A stretch of DNA of 9,235 bases from CALCTE01 sp045627885 (GTDB lineage: Bacteria; Bacillota; Clostridia; Oscillospirales; CAG-272): NCBI GenBank assembly GCA_045627885.1, contig JAZQOM010000069.1:1-9235 (forward strand), written 5' to 3'. Below the pieces are notes generated by a model, which saw only the letters and a program-made list of their open reading frames with translations, was not told the origin of the DNA and did no database searches. Below, one piece after another: positions 1-7,194 of the stretch. How positions within the stretch are numbered: the stretch's first letter is position 1; the number at the start of each line of letters is the position of its first letter. A program made the translations under genes and the position numbers.

Positions 1-1
1 G

Positions 2-184
2 GAAGAACATACCGTCGTGAAAACAAAGAATTTTATCGCCGGAACGATGGACGCGGAGGAAGCCGTTATGGAGATGGAGCTTTCGTCCCACGGATTCTAT
101 GTGTTCCGCAACAACGAGACGGACAAAATAAATGTCGTTTACAAGAGAAACGGCGGCGGCTACGGAGTGCTTATACCGGAGTAA
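2..184 (+). CDS. hpf: Ribosome hibernation promoting factor, long form (3' end only)
   Basis: Only the last 60 codons are present; the gene enters from the left edge and ends with TAA at 182-184. The fragment matches the C-terminal domain of long HPF. Visible hallmarks are VVKTKNF, then MDAEEAVMEMEL, then HGFYVFRNNETDKINVVYKR, ending in a Gly-rich segment and YGVLIPE. In long HPF proteins this domain pairs two 70S ribosomes into inactive 100S dimers during stationary phase or stress, while the missing N-terminal S30AE domain sits in the decoding region. Family knowledge supports the role; the sequence shows only the dimerisation domain. No frameshift is seen. Downstream lie several hairpins and a strong plus-strand terminator at 337-369, so the 3' untranslated region is about 185 nt. 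Confidence 0.87.
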   Translation, partial: EEHTVVKTKNFIAGTMDAEEAVMEMELSSHGFYVFRNNETDKINVVYKRNGGGYGVLIPE

Positions 185-191
185 GATATAC

Positions 192-218
192 AAAAAAGCG
201 GCGGGGAAAACCCGCCGC
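192..218 (-). terminator. Minus-strand intrinsic terminator for the acyltransferase-cysE operon
   Basis: GCGGCGGG (198-205) pairs with CCCGCCGC (211-218) around a five-base loop. On the minus strand the stem is followed at once by six T residues (complement of the A run 192-197). It lies about 280 nt past the serine acetyltransferase stop codon and is the best intrinsic terminator for that operon. The plus strand has no T run after this stem, so it should not stop hpf transcription. Confidence 0.7.
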
Positions 219-219
219 A

Positions 220-246
220 CAGTCTGCTGACAAAGTCAGCAGACTG
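220..246. other. 11-bp perfect hairpin between opposed terminators
   Basis: CAGTCTGCTGA (220-230) pairs perfectly with TCAGCAGACTG (236-246) around the loop CAAAG. No T tract follows on either strand, so it is not a classic terminator. It would form in both the hpf 3' untranslated region and the opposing transcript, where it may protect an RNA end or stall polymerase; that role is inference. Confidence 0.6.
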
Positions 247-271
247 ACAGAGTGCTGAAAACGAAGTGATA

Positions 272-330
272 TTTTTCGTTCTTTTTTTCGTCGGCGTACA
301 AATGTACGACAGAGGAAAAGAACGGAAAAA
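272..330. other. Long imperfect hairpin in the hpf-cysE intergenic region
   Basis: TTTTTCGTTCTTTT near 272-285 faces AAAAGAACGGAAAAA at 316-330 with a one-base bulge, and the inner arms GTCG...TACA and TGTACGAC pair around a very short loop with a three-base bulge. The arms span about 59 bp. There is no T tract after the stem in the expected place. With its neighbours at 198-218, 220-246 and 337-363, it fills the 315-base gene-free stretch 185-499; no open reading frame with a ribosome binding site was seen there. Confidence 0.5.
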
Positions 331-336
331 GGCAAT

Positions 337-369
337 AATGACGGGCTTATAAAGCCCGTCATTCCTCTT
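337..369 (+). terminator. Intrinsic terminator of hpf
   Basis: AATGACGGGCTT (337-348) pairs perfectly with AAGCCCGTCATT (352-363) around the loop ATA, followed by CCTCTTTTTT. A 12-bp stem plus a T-rich tail is a strong plus-strand terminator. The minus strand has no T run directly after the stem. Confidence 0.85.
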
Positions 370-460
370 TTTTGAACCTGTGTTTAATTTTTACAGTTTA
401 CATAAAATTTTTTTATAAAAATTTACTTATTGCCGGTAGCGCGAGTTTGTCAGGGCTCTG

Positions 461-482
461 CGCTCACTTTGAAAAGTGAGCG
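461..482. other. Hairpin just after the serine acetyltransferase stop
   Basis: CGCTCACTT (461-469) pairs with AAGTGAGCG (474-482), loop TGAA. It starts 18 bases past the cysE-like stop codon on the minus strand but lacks a T tract in that direction. It may stabilise the mRNA 3' region; true termination is better explained by 192-218. A second, overlapping fold (438-445 with 456-464) competes with it. Confidence 0.45.
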
Positions 483-499
483 TTTAATTGCAAAATGCC

Positions 500-1342
500 T
501 TATTTCATAGAGCTTTCGCCCGTGTAGTATACCTTGCTGTTTTCGGGAACCGATTCGGTAAGCCAGACATTACCGCCTATAATACTGTTATCTCCTATAT
601 AAGTATCTCCGCCGAGAATCGTTGCATTTGCGTATATTACGACATTGTTTCCGATGTTCGGGTGACGCTTGATATCCTTGACGGGATTGCCGCTTGTATC
701 CGTCCTGAAGCTCTTTGCGCCGAGCGTTACGCCCTGATACAGCTTGACATGCTCACCAATCACCGTGGTTTCGCCTATTACTATGCCCGTGCCGTGGTCT
801 ATGAAGAAATAGTCGCCTATTGTCGCGCCTGCATGAATATCGACGCCTGTCTTACCGTGAGCGTACTCCGTCATCATTCTCGGCACAGTCGGCACGCCGA
901 GCAGGTATAACTCATGTGCAAGTCTGTATACCGCTATTACATAGAATCCGGGATAGCAAATAAGCACCATTTCCTTCGACTTTGCCGCAGGGTCGCCCTC
1001 ATAAAGCGCAACAATATCCTTCAAAAGCTTTTCGTAAATAGCCGGAAGCTTTTCGATAAAGCTTTCGCAGACTTGCGAAGAATCAATGCTCGTGCCGGTA
1101 ATCTGCGCAGATAAATCTATCTGTCTTTTAAGCCTTGACGACACATCGGCAAGAAGCGTGGTGGGGTCTGCCGAATCAGCCGCAAAATACGACGGAAAAA
1201 GCAAAGCAAGCAGGTCGCGGATAATCTTTTCCGTTTCCGTAAGGGACGGCATCGGACATCTTTCACCCACTCCCTTGATTCCCGCATTTTCGGATACGGC
1301 GGCTATTTTTTCGAGTGTTTCGGTGATGGTCTTATCTTTCAT
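500..1342 (-). CDS. cysE: Serine O-acetyltransferase
   Basis: This 280-aa protein should transfer acetyl from acetyl-CoA to L-serine, giving O-acetylserine, the first step of cysteine synthesis in the cytoplasm. The C-terminal half is a left-handed beta-helix of hexapeptide repeats: DIHAGATIGDYFFIDHGTGIVIGE begins near residue 168, HPNIGNNVVIYANATILGG near 227, GGNVWLT near 256. By alignment to E. coli CysE, catalytic Asp182-His183 (IDHGTG) and His227 (KRHPNI) are kept. The roughly 130-residue helical N-terminal region is of the longer type seen in some clostridial and Bacteroides enzymes. The ATG at 1340-1342 lies inside the end of the upstream methyltransferase gene (11-nt overlap) and has GGAG seven bases upstream, indicating coupled translation. 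The C-terminus is short after the last coil and ends in YYTGESSMK, so feedback control by cysteine cannot be judged. Confidence 0.92.
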   Translation of the reverse strand: MKDKTITETLEKIAAVSENAGIKGVGERCPMPSLTETEKIIRDLLALLFPSYFAADSADPTTLLADVSSRLKRQIDLSAQITGTSIDSSQVCESFIEKLPAIYEKLLKDIVALYEGDPAAKSKEMVLICYPGFYVIAVYRLAHELYLLGVPTVPRMMTEYAHGKTGVDIHAGATIGDYFFIDHGTGIVIGETTVIGEHVKLYQGVTLGAKSFRTDTSGNPVKDIKRHPNIGNNVVIYANATILGGDTYIGDNSIIGGNVWLTESVPENSKVYYTGESSMK

Positions 1343-2102
1343 CTTTATTCTCCGTTGCAGTATTAGAGTTTTGTCTCAAGACCTCAAACGCAAGTACGGC
1401 GCTTGCTTCGGCGGCACCGAGAGAGGCATTGAAGCTCCTTCCGTAGTCTATTTGTACGGTCACATCGGCAAGAGCCTTCAGCTTTGCCGATATTCCTCTC
1501 TTTTCTCCGCCCACGACAAGAAGAAGCGGGCGCTTGAGATTAGCCTTTGTCATTGATACGGCACTTGCACTGTGGTCTGTGCAGACTATTTTATATCCGT
1601 CTTTCTTTAGTTCAGTTGCCGCCGAAATAACATCGCATACGCAAGCGGGAATATACTCACTTGCTCCCGCAGATGACCTTGCGACAACAGAGGATGCGCT
1701 CATCCAGTTTCTCTCCGGCAGAAGAATGCCGTCAGCTCCCGCGGCATAAAGAGCTCTTATAGCCTGACCGAAGTTGAATGGGTCTTCTATTCCGTCTAAT
1801 AGCGCGAAAAAGCCGTTTTGCTTTTTTTCCGATAACTCGTCAAGCGAAAGGTACTCCCTCTCTCCTACCACAGCGACAATGCCGCCGTGAGTTGTTCCGC
1901 TGCAAAGCTCGTCAATCTTTTCGTGGCTCACATATTCAATCGGAACGCCCATATTCCGAGCCCTCGCAAAAAGCGCATAAAGCGATGTCTTTTTGCGCTC
2001 GCTCATCGCTTCGTCAACTAACAGCTTTTCAACTTTTCTGCTTTTTGAACGGAGCACCGCCTCCGCGGAGGTCGCTCCCTCGACTATCGTAAATTCACTC
2101 AC
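1332..2102 (-). CDS. SpoU/TrmH-family RNA 2'-O-ribose methyltransferase (RlmB-like)
   Basis: This 256-aa protein has the two-domain plan of the family. Residues 1-80 form a small L30e-like substrate-binding domain (IVEGATSAEAVL, then THGGIVAVV). Residues 97-245 form a SPOUT trefoil-knot domain that uses S-adenosylmethionine. Motif 1 is EDPFNFGQAIRALYAAG (106-122, Asn110 and Arg116 kept), motif 2 VVGGEKRGIS (196-205), motif 3 IDYGRSFNASLGAAEASAVL (218-237). Motif 3 carries SFNAS where SLNVS is usual, so the exact rRNA or tRNA target is uncertain; RlmB (23S rRNA G2251) is the best guess. It starts with GTG at 2100-2102, sharing GTGA with the stop codon of the upstream DHHW gene. No strong ribosome binding site precedes it, so translational coupling is likely. 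In B. subtilis rlmB lies near cysE, which fits this neighbourhood. Confidence 0.88.
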   Translation of the reverse strand: MSEFTIVEGATSAEAVLRSKSRKVEKLLVDEAMSERKKTSLYALFARARNMGVPIEYVSHEKIDELCSGTTHGGIVAVVGEREYLSLDELSEKKQNGFFALLDGIEDPFNFGQAIRALYAAGADGILLPERNWMSASSVVARSSAGASEYIPACVCDVISAATELKKDGYKIVCTDHSASAVSMTKANLKRPLLLVVGGEKRGISAKLKALADVTVQIDYGRSFNASLGAAEASAVLAFEVLRQNSNTATENKDER

Positions 2103-3556
2103 ATCAGTTTACCCAAATAGTTTTTGAGTCCGCCGAGCGCCGCCTGCATATTGTTGATAAACAGCACATCGGTTATCTCGTTCTGCTCAATGAGCTTTGC
2201 CATCTTCGGGAATTTGCCGGCTTCCACGAGCTTATTGTAATATCTCTGGTCAACAACATAAACCTCGTCGAAATGACTTGCCATGAACGGTGCAAAGCAG
2301 TTGCCGTAGCTTTCCTTGACCATGAGAAGCTTTCTTCCCGTATTCGAAGAGTTATTCCTGATTATCGTCAAAGGATTGTCGCCGTCGATGAATATGCCGT
2401 AACTGTTTTTCTTGCTTGTCGGCTTGTTTCTGATAATATATTTGCGATTGCATTCCGTAAGACTGCTCGTATAATATGTCATGGAAAAGTTGCCCTGCGG
2501 AACGAATGCCTCCACCGTGTCGGGAGTATCGGAGAGCTTTGACGACTTTGTGGACGAATAGAGAGTTCCGAGATAGCCCTCAAACTCACGCTTTTCAAAC
2601 GAGCTCATCGGAAGCGGAGACATTCCCGCCGCTTTGATGAATTCGCAATATGCGTAATATGCGCCGCGCTGTGTCCAGTGGTGGTCGGTGCGGAAATAAA
2701 GATATTCGTTCTTGTGCGCCGCGAGAGCATCAAATACTCTTACCGGAGTCACACCTTCGTCAAGCTCTTCGTAAATATGCTCAATAGCGTTCTTCTGGTC
2801 GCCGTTTTTGTCGGAAAGCGATGCGGGAAGTCCGAATGCGCTGTGCTTGGGCACAACGAGATTATATACATTTACACTCGACGGAAGCGCCGCTCTCCAT
2901 GCGTTTATCTTCTTTGCGTATTCGGTACCTGCGGAGTCGTTTCTGCCGAAAATCTCAAACGCGGTATTTCCTATTACATAGATGTTGTTTACATAGTTGC
3001 CGTTGTCGCCGTCGTCAATCTGAATTCCGTTTCCGTCGCCCGGGTCGTTGTCGGTGATATCGGGCTTGTCGGGCGAATCGCTCCTTTCGCCGGGCTTCGG
3101 CTCGTTCTGTAACTCAGGAAGCGGCTCAAGCTGCGGATTATGATTGAAATATCCCTCGTAAATCTTCTTTTTTTCTTTTGCGTATTTGTCCTGCCCCTCA
3201 GTGCCGGAAACATCTTCGTTTCCGTCGAATATCTCAACATCGTTTTTTCCGCGTTTGCCGCGAAGCTCGGTCAGCTTGCCCGCTTTTTCGGCAAGCTCGT
3301 CTCTTAACGGAAATGTGTCGGAAAAATACTGCTCGTATTCTTCGAAATATTCTCCGGAGAATAAGCCCGAAACCGTGAGCTTCGGCTTAACCTCGAGCAC
3401 TCTGTTTTCCGCAACCGATACCTTTTGCTTCGGAAGGAAAAGGCAAAGGAATGCCGTGGCGAAGATAACAACCGAAAATACCGCCATAAATATAACGGGA
3501 ATTATTTTGCGCTTTATAATCATGGCTTTGCGGTTTGCTTTTGAATGCTTTGACAT
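2099..3556 (-). CDS. DHHW-family (AlgX/AlgJ-like) SGNH-type protein, partner of the MBOAT acyltransferase
   Basis: The 485-aa product has a basic N-terminus and one membrane anchor (about residues 18-41), then an extracellular domain. The signature DHHW is at 291-294, within YLYFRTDHHWTQRGAYYAY; the likely catalytic Ser is Ser416 in KESYGN. By analogy with AlgX (Asp174, His176, Ser269), Asp291, His293 and Ser416 would form the triad that passes an acetyl group to an exported glycan. Residues about 144-189 are a low-complexity Pro/Asp/Gly/Asn linker, longer than such proteins need. The open frame extends 31 codons upstream, but those codons overlap the MBOAT gene. I chose ATG 3554-3556 because GGAGG lies just after the MBOAT stop and the anchor follows directly. 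The spacing to MBOAT is 16 nt and the end overlaps the methyltransferase start by 4 nt. The glycan acceptor is unknown. Confidence 0.85.
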   Translation of the reverse strand: MSKHSKANRKAMIIKRKIIPVIFMAVFSVVIFATAFLCLFLPKQKVSVAENRVLEVKPKLTVSGLFSGEYFEEYEQYFSDTFPLRDELAEKAGKLTELRGKRGKNDVEIFDGNEDVSGTEGQDKYAKEKKKIYEGYFNHNPQLEPLPELQNEPKPGERSDSPDKPDITDNDPGDGNGIQIDDGDNGNYVNNIYVIGNTAFEIFGRNDSAGTEYAKKINAWRAALPSSVNVYNLVVPKHSAFGLPASLSDKNGDQKNAIEHIYEELDEGVTPVRVFDALAAHKNEYLYFRTDHHWTQRGAYYAYCEFIKAAGMSPLPMSSFEKREFEGYLGTLYSSTKSSKLSDTPDTVEAFVPQGNFSMTYYTSSLTECNRKYIIRNKPTSKKNSYGIFIDGDNPLTIIRNNSSNTGRKLLMVKESYGNCFAPFMASHFDEVYVVDQRYYNKLVEAGKFPKMAKLIEQNEITDVLFINNMQAALGGLKNYLGKLM

Positions 3557-3572
3557 ATTCTCGCCTGCCTCC

Positions 3573-5042
3573 TCAATATCTGAAATAAAGGAACGGATTA
3601 TAGCTGTTTCCGACAAGAAGTACCGTCGAAAGAACAAGCAGCAATACACTTATTGCGGAGCTTGCCAAATCGTTTACATAAACAAGCGCGCCGTATCTTC
3701 TCTGCAATCTGTATGCGACATACTTGACATAGCGAAGTATCGGGAATGTCATCGCAACGGCGACGATAATCCACCAGATATTGTTCGATATGACTATTCC
3801 GAGAGTGGATGCGCCCTTTGCCCCGCCGCCGAACATCGTCTTAAGGTATGCGCCGAGCTTTGCCGTATCCTCAAAGTAGAACAGCGTCCAGCCCATCAGT
3901 GTTATGAATATAAACACGCATTTCTGCGCCGCGGCAAGACAAAATGAAATTATCTTCGCCTTGCGACCTTTATATATGCGCTTTATGTTCTTTTTCGCAC
4001 TTTCAAGCGGCTTTAAGACGAGCTTTTTCTCTATTATCAGCAGTATACCGTAGAAAAGTCCCCACAGGACATAGTTCCAGGATGCGCCGTGCCACAGACC
4101 GGTAAGCGCCCACACAACAAGAATATTGAATATCTGATGCTTCTTGTTTCCTCCGAGCGGGATATACACATAGTCTCTGAAAAATCCGGAAAGCGAAATG
4201 TGCCATCTGCGCCAGAATTCCGTAATCGTATTTGCGGCGTACGGATACTTGAAGTTTTCGGGAAAATGGAATCCGAACATTCTGCCGAGACCGATAGCCA
4301 TATCAGAATAGCCCGAAAAATCGTAATAAATCTGCAAAGCGAACATAATTACGCCGAACCACGCCTCCGGCGTCGTCAGGGTTGCGGCGTCCTTAAGCAT
4401 ATAGGCATCAACAAGCTCACCCGCGACATTCGCGAGCATTACCTTCTTGCCGAGACCGAAGCAGAATCTCTTTGCGCCTTTGGCAAGCTCATTTGCGGTT
4501 ACTTTTCTCTTGGAAATCTCGGTTTCAATCCAACTGTAACGAACAATCGGGCCCGCGATAAGCTGGAAAAACATTGATATATAAAGCGTGAAATTGACAA
4601 AGCTTCTCTGCGCCTTTACATCGCCTCTGTAAACATCGACAATATACGAGAGCTTCTGGAATGTGAAAAACGATATTCCGATGGGAAGCGTAAACGCCGG
4701 CACGGGTAGCGCGGCGCGGAAAAGCGAATTGATGTTTGAAACGAAGAATCCGCTGTATTTGAAAACTCCTATTACCGCAAGATTCTCGATAACGGAGACA
4801 ATCATATAGAATTTTGCAAGTTTTCTGTTTTTGGAGTTATTCTCGATAAGCATACCGAGAGTATAATCTATAAAACATCCGATGATAAGGAGAATCATCG
4901 GCAGAAGACCGCCCCACGCGTAGAAAAAGACGGACAAAGCACAAAGCACGATATTGCGTATCTTCGTGTCCTTTGACCAGAAATACAGTATAAGTGCCGC
5001 GGCTAAAAACGCGTACAGAAATACAAGGCTTGAAAAGACCAT
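3573..5042 (-). CDS. MBOAT-family O-acyltransferase (AlgI/DltB-like)
   Basis: This 489-aa polytopic membrane protein should carry activated acetyl groups across the membrane for O-acetylation of a surface polymer, handing them to the DHHW protein encoded next. Diagnostic stretches are PIGISFFTFQKLSYIVDVYRG (from 120), QLIAGPIVRY (160-169), QIYYDFSGYSDMAIGLGRMFGF (from 237), TEFWRRWHISLSGFFRDYVYIPLGG (from 274), and ALTGLWHGASWNYVLWG (312-328). His318 in the last is the conserved MBOAT histidine; His281 is the second family histidine. The length is normal for AlgI-type members. The ATG at 5040-5042 has AAAGG about 11 bases upstream and a strong promoter at 5081-5109. It is the first gene of the operon. 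DltB is less likely because no dltA, dltC or dltD is seen nearby. Confidence 0.92.
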   Translation of the reverse strand: MVFSSLVFLYAFLAAALILYFWSKDTKIRNIVLCALSVFFYAWGGLLPMILLIIGCFIDYTLGMLIENNSKNRKLAKFYMIVSVIENLAVIGVFKYSGFFVSNINSLFRAALPVPAFTLPIGISFFTFQKLSYIVDVYRGDVKAQRSFVNFTLYISMFFQLIAGPIVRYSWIETEISKRKVTANELAKGAKRFCFGLGKKVMLANVAGELVDAYMLKDAATLTTPEAWFGVIMFALQIYYDFSGYSDMAIGLGRMFGFHFPENFKYPYAANTITEFWRRWHISLSGFFRDYVYIPLGGNKKHQIFNILVVWALTGLWHGASWNYVLWGLFYGILLIIEKKLVLKPLESAKKNIKRIYKGRKAKIISFCLAAAQKCVFIFITLMGWTLFYFEDTAKLGAYLKTMFGGGAKGASTLGIVISNNIWWIIVAVAMTFPILRYVKYVAYRLQRRYGALVYVNDLASSAISVLLLVLSTVLLVGNSYNPFLYFRY

Positions 5043-5080
5043 ATTTTCGGATGCCTTTCTATAAAGTAATAATTATATAA

Positions 5081-5109
5081 ATTATATCACTGCGTGCGCG
5101 AAAAGTCAA
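5081..5109 (-). promoter_or_regulatory. Sigma-A-type promoter of the MBOAT operon
   Basis: On the minus strand TTGACT (5104-5109) is followed by a 17-base spacer and TATAAT (5081-5086), preceded by TGA, which makes an extended -10. The expected transcription start is near 5074, giving a leader of roughly 30 nt before the ATG at 5042. It drives MBOAT, DHHW, the methyltransferase and serine acetyltransferase; no internal promoter was seen. Confidence 0.85.
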
Positions 5110-5163
5110 CGCCGAAGTCGCAAACGCTCAAAAAAAGTCGAATAAGTTTTTTCGTGTTTTCTC

Positions 5164-5192
5164 TTGTATTTTGGCGATATATTTGCTAAAAT
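5164..5192 (+). promoter_or_regulatory. Sigma-A-type promoter of the nitroreductase-gmk operon
   Basis: TTGTAT (5164-5169), a 17-base spacer, and TAAAAT (5187-5192) with a TGC extension directly upstream. The expected start is near 5199, about 25 nt before the nitroreductase ATG. It is divergent from the MBOAT promoter, with the two -35 boxes about 55 bases apart, so one regulator could act on both; no obvious operator palindrome was seen. Confidence 0.75.
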
Positions 5193-5223
5193 AAACACGA
5201 GAAGAACTTTCGGAGGTTTTGAT

Positions 5224-5760
5224 ATGGCAATTCAGAATGATTTCATCGACTTGATTCTCACAAGACGCAGTGTAAGAAAGTTTACGGGAAAGGAAATCGA
5301 AGACGAAAAGCTCCGGGCGATACTCAAATGCGCCGCCTTTGCACCGACCGCGAAAAACACAAAAGCGTGGAAATTCATCGTCACAAAGGATAAAAACAGC
5401 TTTGATAAAATCTTGGCGGCAAATCAGTACGCTTCGGCGGTAAAAACCGCGGATGCAGTCATCGCCGTATGTATCGACTACGACAAATCTCTTCCCGGAT
5501 ATGAGCCTATAGACGCTTCCGCGGCGGCTGAAAACATTCTTCTTGCCGCTCACGCACTCGGTCTCGGCGCTTGCTGGATAGGCATTTATCCCAATGCCGA
5601 CAGAGTTGACGCGATGAAAGAAGTATTCGAGCTTCCCGAAAATATTGATGTAATAAACCTCATCGCTCTCGGTTATCCCGACGAGGAGCCGAGGCAGCCC
5701 ATGCGCGATTATACCCACTATGTCATGTATGAAAAGTGGAACGAAGACGAAATAAACTGA
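5224..5760 (+). CDS. Nitroreductase-family FMN-dependent oxidoreductase
   Basis: The 178-aa protein fits the compact nitroreductase fold, a homodimeric cytoplasmic flavoenzyme that uses NAD(P)H to reduce nitro compounds, quinones or similar acceptors. The FMN-binding start is ILTRRSVRKF (11-20; Arg14, Arg15, Arg18), followed by APTAKNTKAWKF (40-51), the helix DASAAAENILLAAHALGLGA (97-116) and the late motif IALGYPDEEPR (147-157). An in-frame TTG lies further upstream at 5164, but it is inside the promoter. ATG 5224 with GGAGG at 5212-5216 and seven-base spacing is clearly the start. It is the first gene of the operon and lies six bases before the membrane protein gene. The natural substrate cannot be read from sequence; such enzymes are often oxygen- or redox-stress related. 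Confidence 0.9.
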   Translation: MAIQNDFIDLILTRRSVRKFTGKEIEDEKLRAILKCAAFAPTAKNTKAWKFIVTKDKNSFDKILAANQYASAVKTADAVIAVCIDYDKSLPGYEPIDASAAAENILLAAHALGLGACWIGIYPNADRVDAMKEVFELPENIDVINLIALGYPDEEPRQPMRDYTHYVMYEKWNEDEIN

Positions 5761-5766
5761 TAATTG

Positions 5767-6294
5767 ATGAAAAAAGCTAAAAAAACCGCATTTTCGGGGA
5801 TAATGGCGGCACTTTCCGTGGTGATACTTCTCTTGGGAAGCATACTCGATGTGCTTGATATGAGCGTTGCCGCGATAGCATCGTTTGTTACGGCGCTTGT
5901 ATTTATTGAGCTTCGCGGAAATTACCCGTGGCTTGTTTACACGGTCACTGCGGCGCTCTCCCTCATTCTTTTGCCGAACAAGTTCGGTGTACTGTTATAC
6001 ATCTGCTTTTTCGGCTACTATCCTATGCTGAAATTTCTGTTTGACAGCAAGTTAAAGCTTGCGCCTGTGCGAATGCTGTGTAAATTCGCGGTATTCCTTA
6101 TCGGTATGGCATCAATGGTGCTTTTGTATGTCAAACTGTTTTCCGGCGTCGTTTTTGCCGATACGGGCAAGAATATAGTCGTACTTACCGCAGTTTTATG
6201 CGCCGCGACATTCTTCGTATATGACCTTGCACTCGGCAAGCTTATAATAATATACGAGCTTAAATGGCGCAAATACATTCAAAAATATCTGTAA
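5767..6294 (+). CDS. Small six-helix membrane protein, possibly ECF-transporter S-component-like
   Basis: I do not recognise a named family. The 175-aa product starts with the basic segment MKKAKKTAF and shows about six hydrophobic helices (roughly 10-28, 32-49, 55-70, 74-91, 103-124, 136-160), then a basic tail LKWRKYIQKYL, so both ends are probably cytoplasmic. Size, helix number and the early GIMAAL segment resemble substrate-binding S components of energy-coupling-factor importers, but no vitamin-specific motif is visible and no ATPase genes lie nearby. ATG 5767 is preceded by an in-frame TTG at 5764, and I favour the ATG. There is no good ribosome binding site, so it is probably translated by coupling to the nitroreductase, whose stop lies six bases upstream. 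It is followed by yicC after 12 bases. Confidence 0.75.
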   Translation: MKKAKKTAFSGIMAALSVVILLLGSILDVLDMSVAAIASFVTALVFIELRGNYPWLVYTVTAALSLILLPNKFGVLLYICFFGYYPMLKFLFDSKLKLAPVRMLCKFAVFLIGMASMVLLYVKLFSGVVFADTGKNIVVLTAVLCAATFFVYDLALGKLIIIYELKWRKYIQKYL

Positions 6295-6306
6295 AGGAAA
6301 TTCAAA

Positions 6307-7185
6307 ATGATAAAAAGCATGACCGGATTCGGCAGGGCCGAATTGCAGACCGAAAAAAAGCTCTTCACATTTGAGATACATTCTGTAAACAGCAGATATC
6401 TCGACACATCGATAAGACTTCCGAGAAGCTGTAACTTCATGGAGGACGGACTTAAAAAGCTTATCGGAACTTATGTTTCGCGTGCCAAAGCCGATGCCTA
6501 TCTTTCGATAGAGAACACTGCCTGCGACACACAGAGCATCTGCGTTGACAAGGAATACGCAACGGCTTACATAGCGGCTCTCAAAGAGCTGCGCGACAGC
6601 TTCGGACTTGCCGACGACATTTCGACGATGACCGTTGCGAGAAATTCCGATGTGTTCACCGTCGAAAAATTCAAGGAAGACGAGGACGAGCTTTTCGCCG
6701 ATGCTTCCGAAGCGGCAAAAAAAGCACTTGAAGCGTATAACGAAATGCGCGCAAAAGAGGGCGAAAAGCTGTACGAATTCTTCGTATCCTCACTTGACAT
6801 AATATCGGGATATGTTGACGAGATTGAGCGTCTGTCGCCCGAAACTCTTGCGGCGTATAAAGAAAAGCTTTATGCGAGAATTAAGGATATGATTGGTGAC
6901 ACACAGGTTGACGAGGGACGGCTTCTCACCGAATGCGCGATATTCGCGGACAAGATATCGGTGACGGAAGAAATAGTCCGCCTGCGCTCACACATATCGC
7001 AGTATAAATCTATTTTGAAAGAGGATGTTCCCGTCGGAAGAAAGCTCGATTTCTTAACGCAGGAAATGAACAGAGAGATAAACACGATAGGCTCAAAGGC
7101 AAACGACCGCGATATAGCTAAAATAGTTATCGAGGTTAAAGCAGAGATAGAAAAGATAAGAGAACAAGTACAGAATGTTGAATAA
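6307..7185 (+). CDS. yicC: YicC/YloC-family endoribonuclease
   Basis: The 292-aa product matches the full length of the family. It begins with the nearly invariant MIKSMTGFGRAE, followed by FEIHSVNSRYLD (22-33). The C-terminal DUF1732 region carries RLLTECAIFADKISVTEEIVRL, then GRKLDFLTQEMNREINTIGSKAND and a closing helix. YicC and YloC are hexameric RNases that cut single-stranded RNA and affect small-RNA turnover and stress survival; this is established for E. coli and Bacillus members. The ribosome binding site AAGGAAA ends seven bases before the ATG. In Bacillota this gene is regularly followed by remA and gmk, exactly as here, which strengthens all three calls. Confidence 0.93.
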   Translation: MIKSMTGFGRAELQTEKKLFTFEIHSVNSRYLDTSIRLPRSCNFMEDGLKKLIGTYVSRAKADAYLSIENTACDTQSICVDKEYATAYIAALKELRDSFGLADDISTMTVARNSDVFTVEKFKEDEDELFADASEAAKKALEAYNEMRAKEGEKLYEFFVSSLDIISGYVDEIERLSPETLAAYKEKLYARIKDMIGDTQVDEGRLLTECAIFADKISVTEEIVRLRSHISQYKSILKEDVPVGRKLDFLTQEMNREINTIGSKANDRDIAKIVIEVKAEIEKIREQVQNVE

Positions 7186-7194
7186 GAGGTAGAT

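Noticed and set aside
488..910. Plus-strand ORF of 140 codons
   Set aside because: It is antisense to the beta-helix half of serine acetyltransferase and has no start signals.
1343..1400. T-box or cysteine-responsive leader before cysE
   Set aside because: The gene starts inside the upstream methyltransferase gene, so there is no leader.
3186..3947. Plus-strand ORF of 253 codons
   Set aside because: It lies antisense to the DHHW and MBOAT genes, both with strong family motifs, has no ribosome binding site, and its translation is basic and low in hydrophobic core.
5128..5718. Minus-strand ORF of 196 codons
   Set aside because: It is antisense to the nitroreductase, which has full FMN motifs, a promoter and a GGAGG site.
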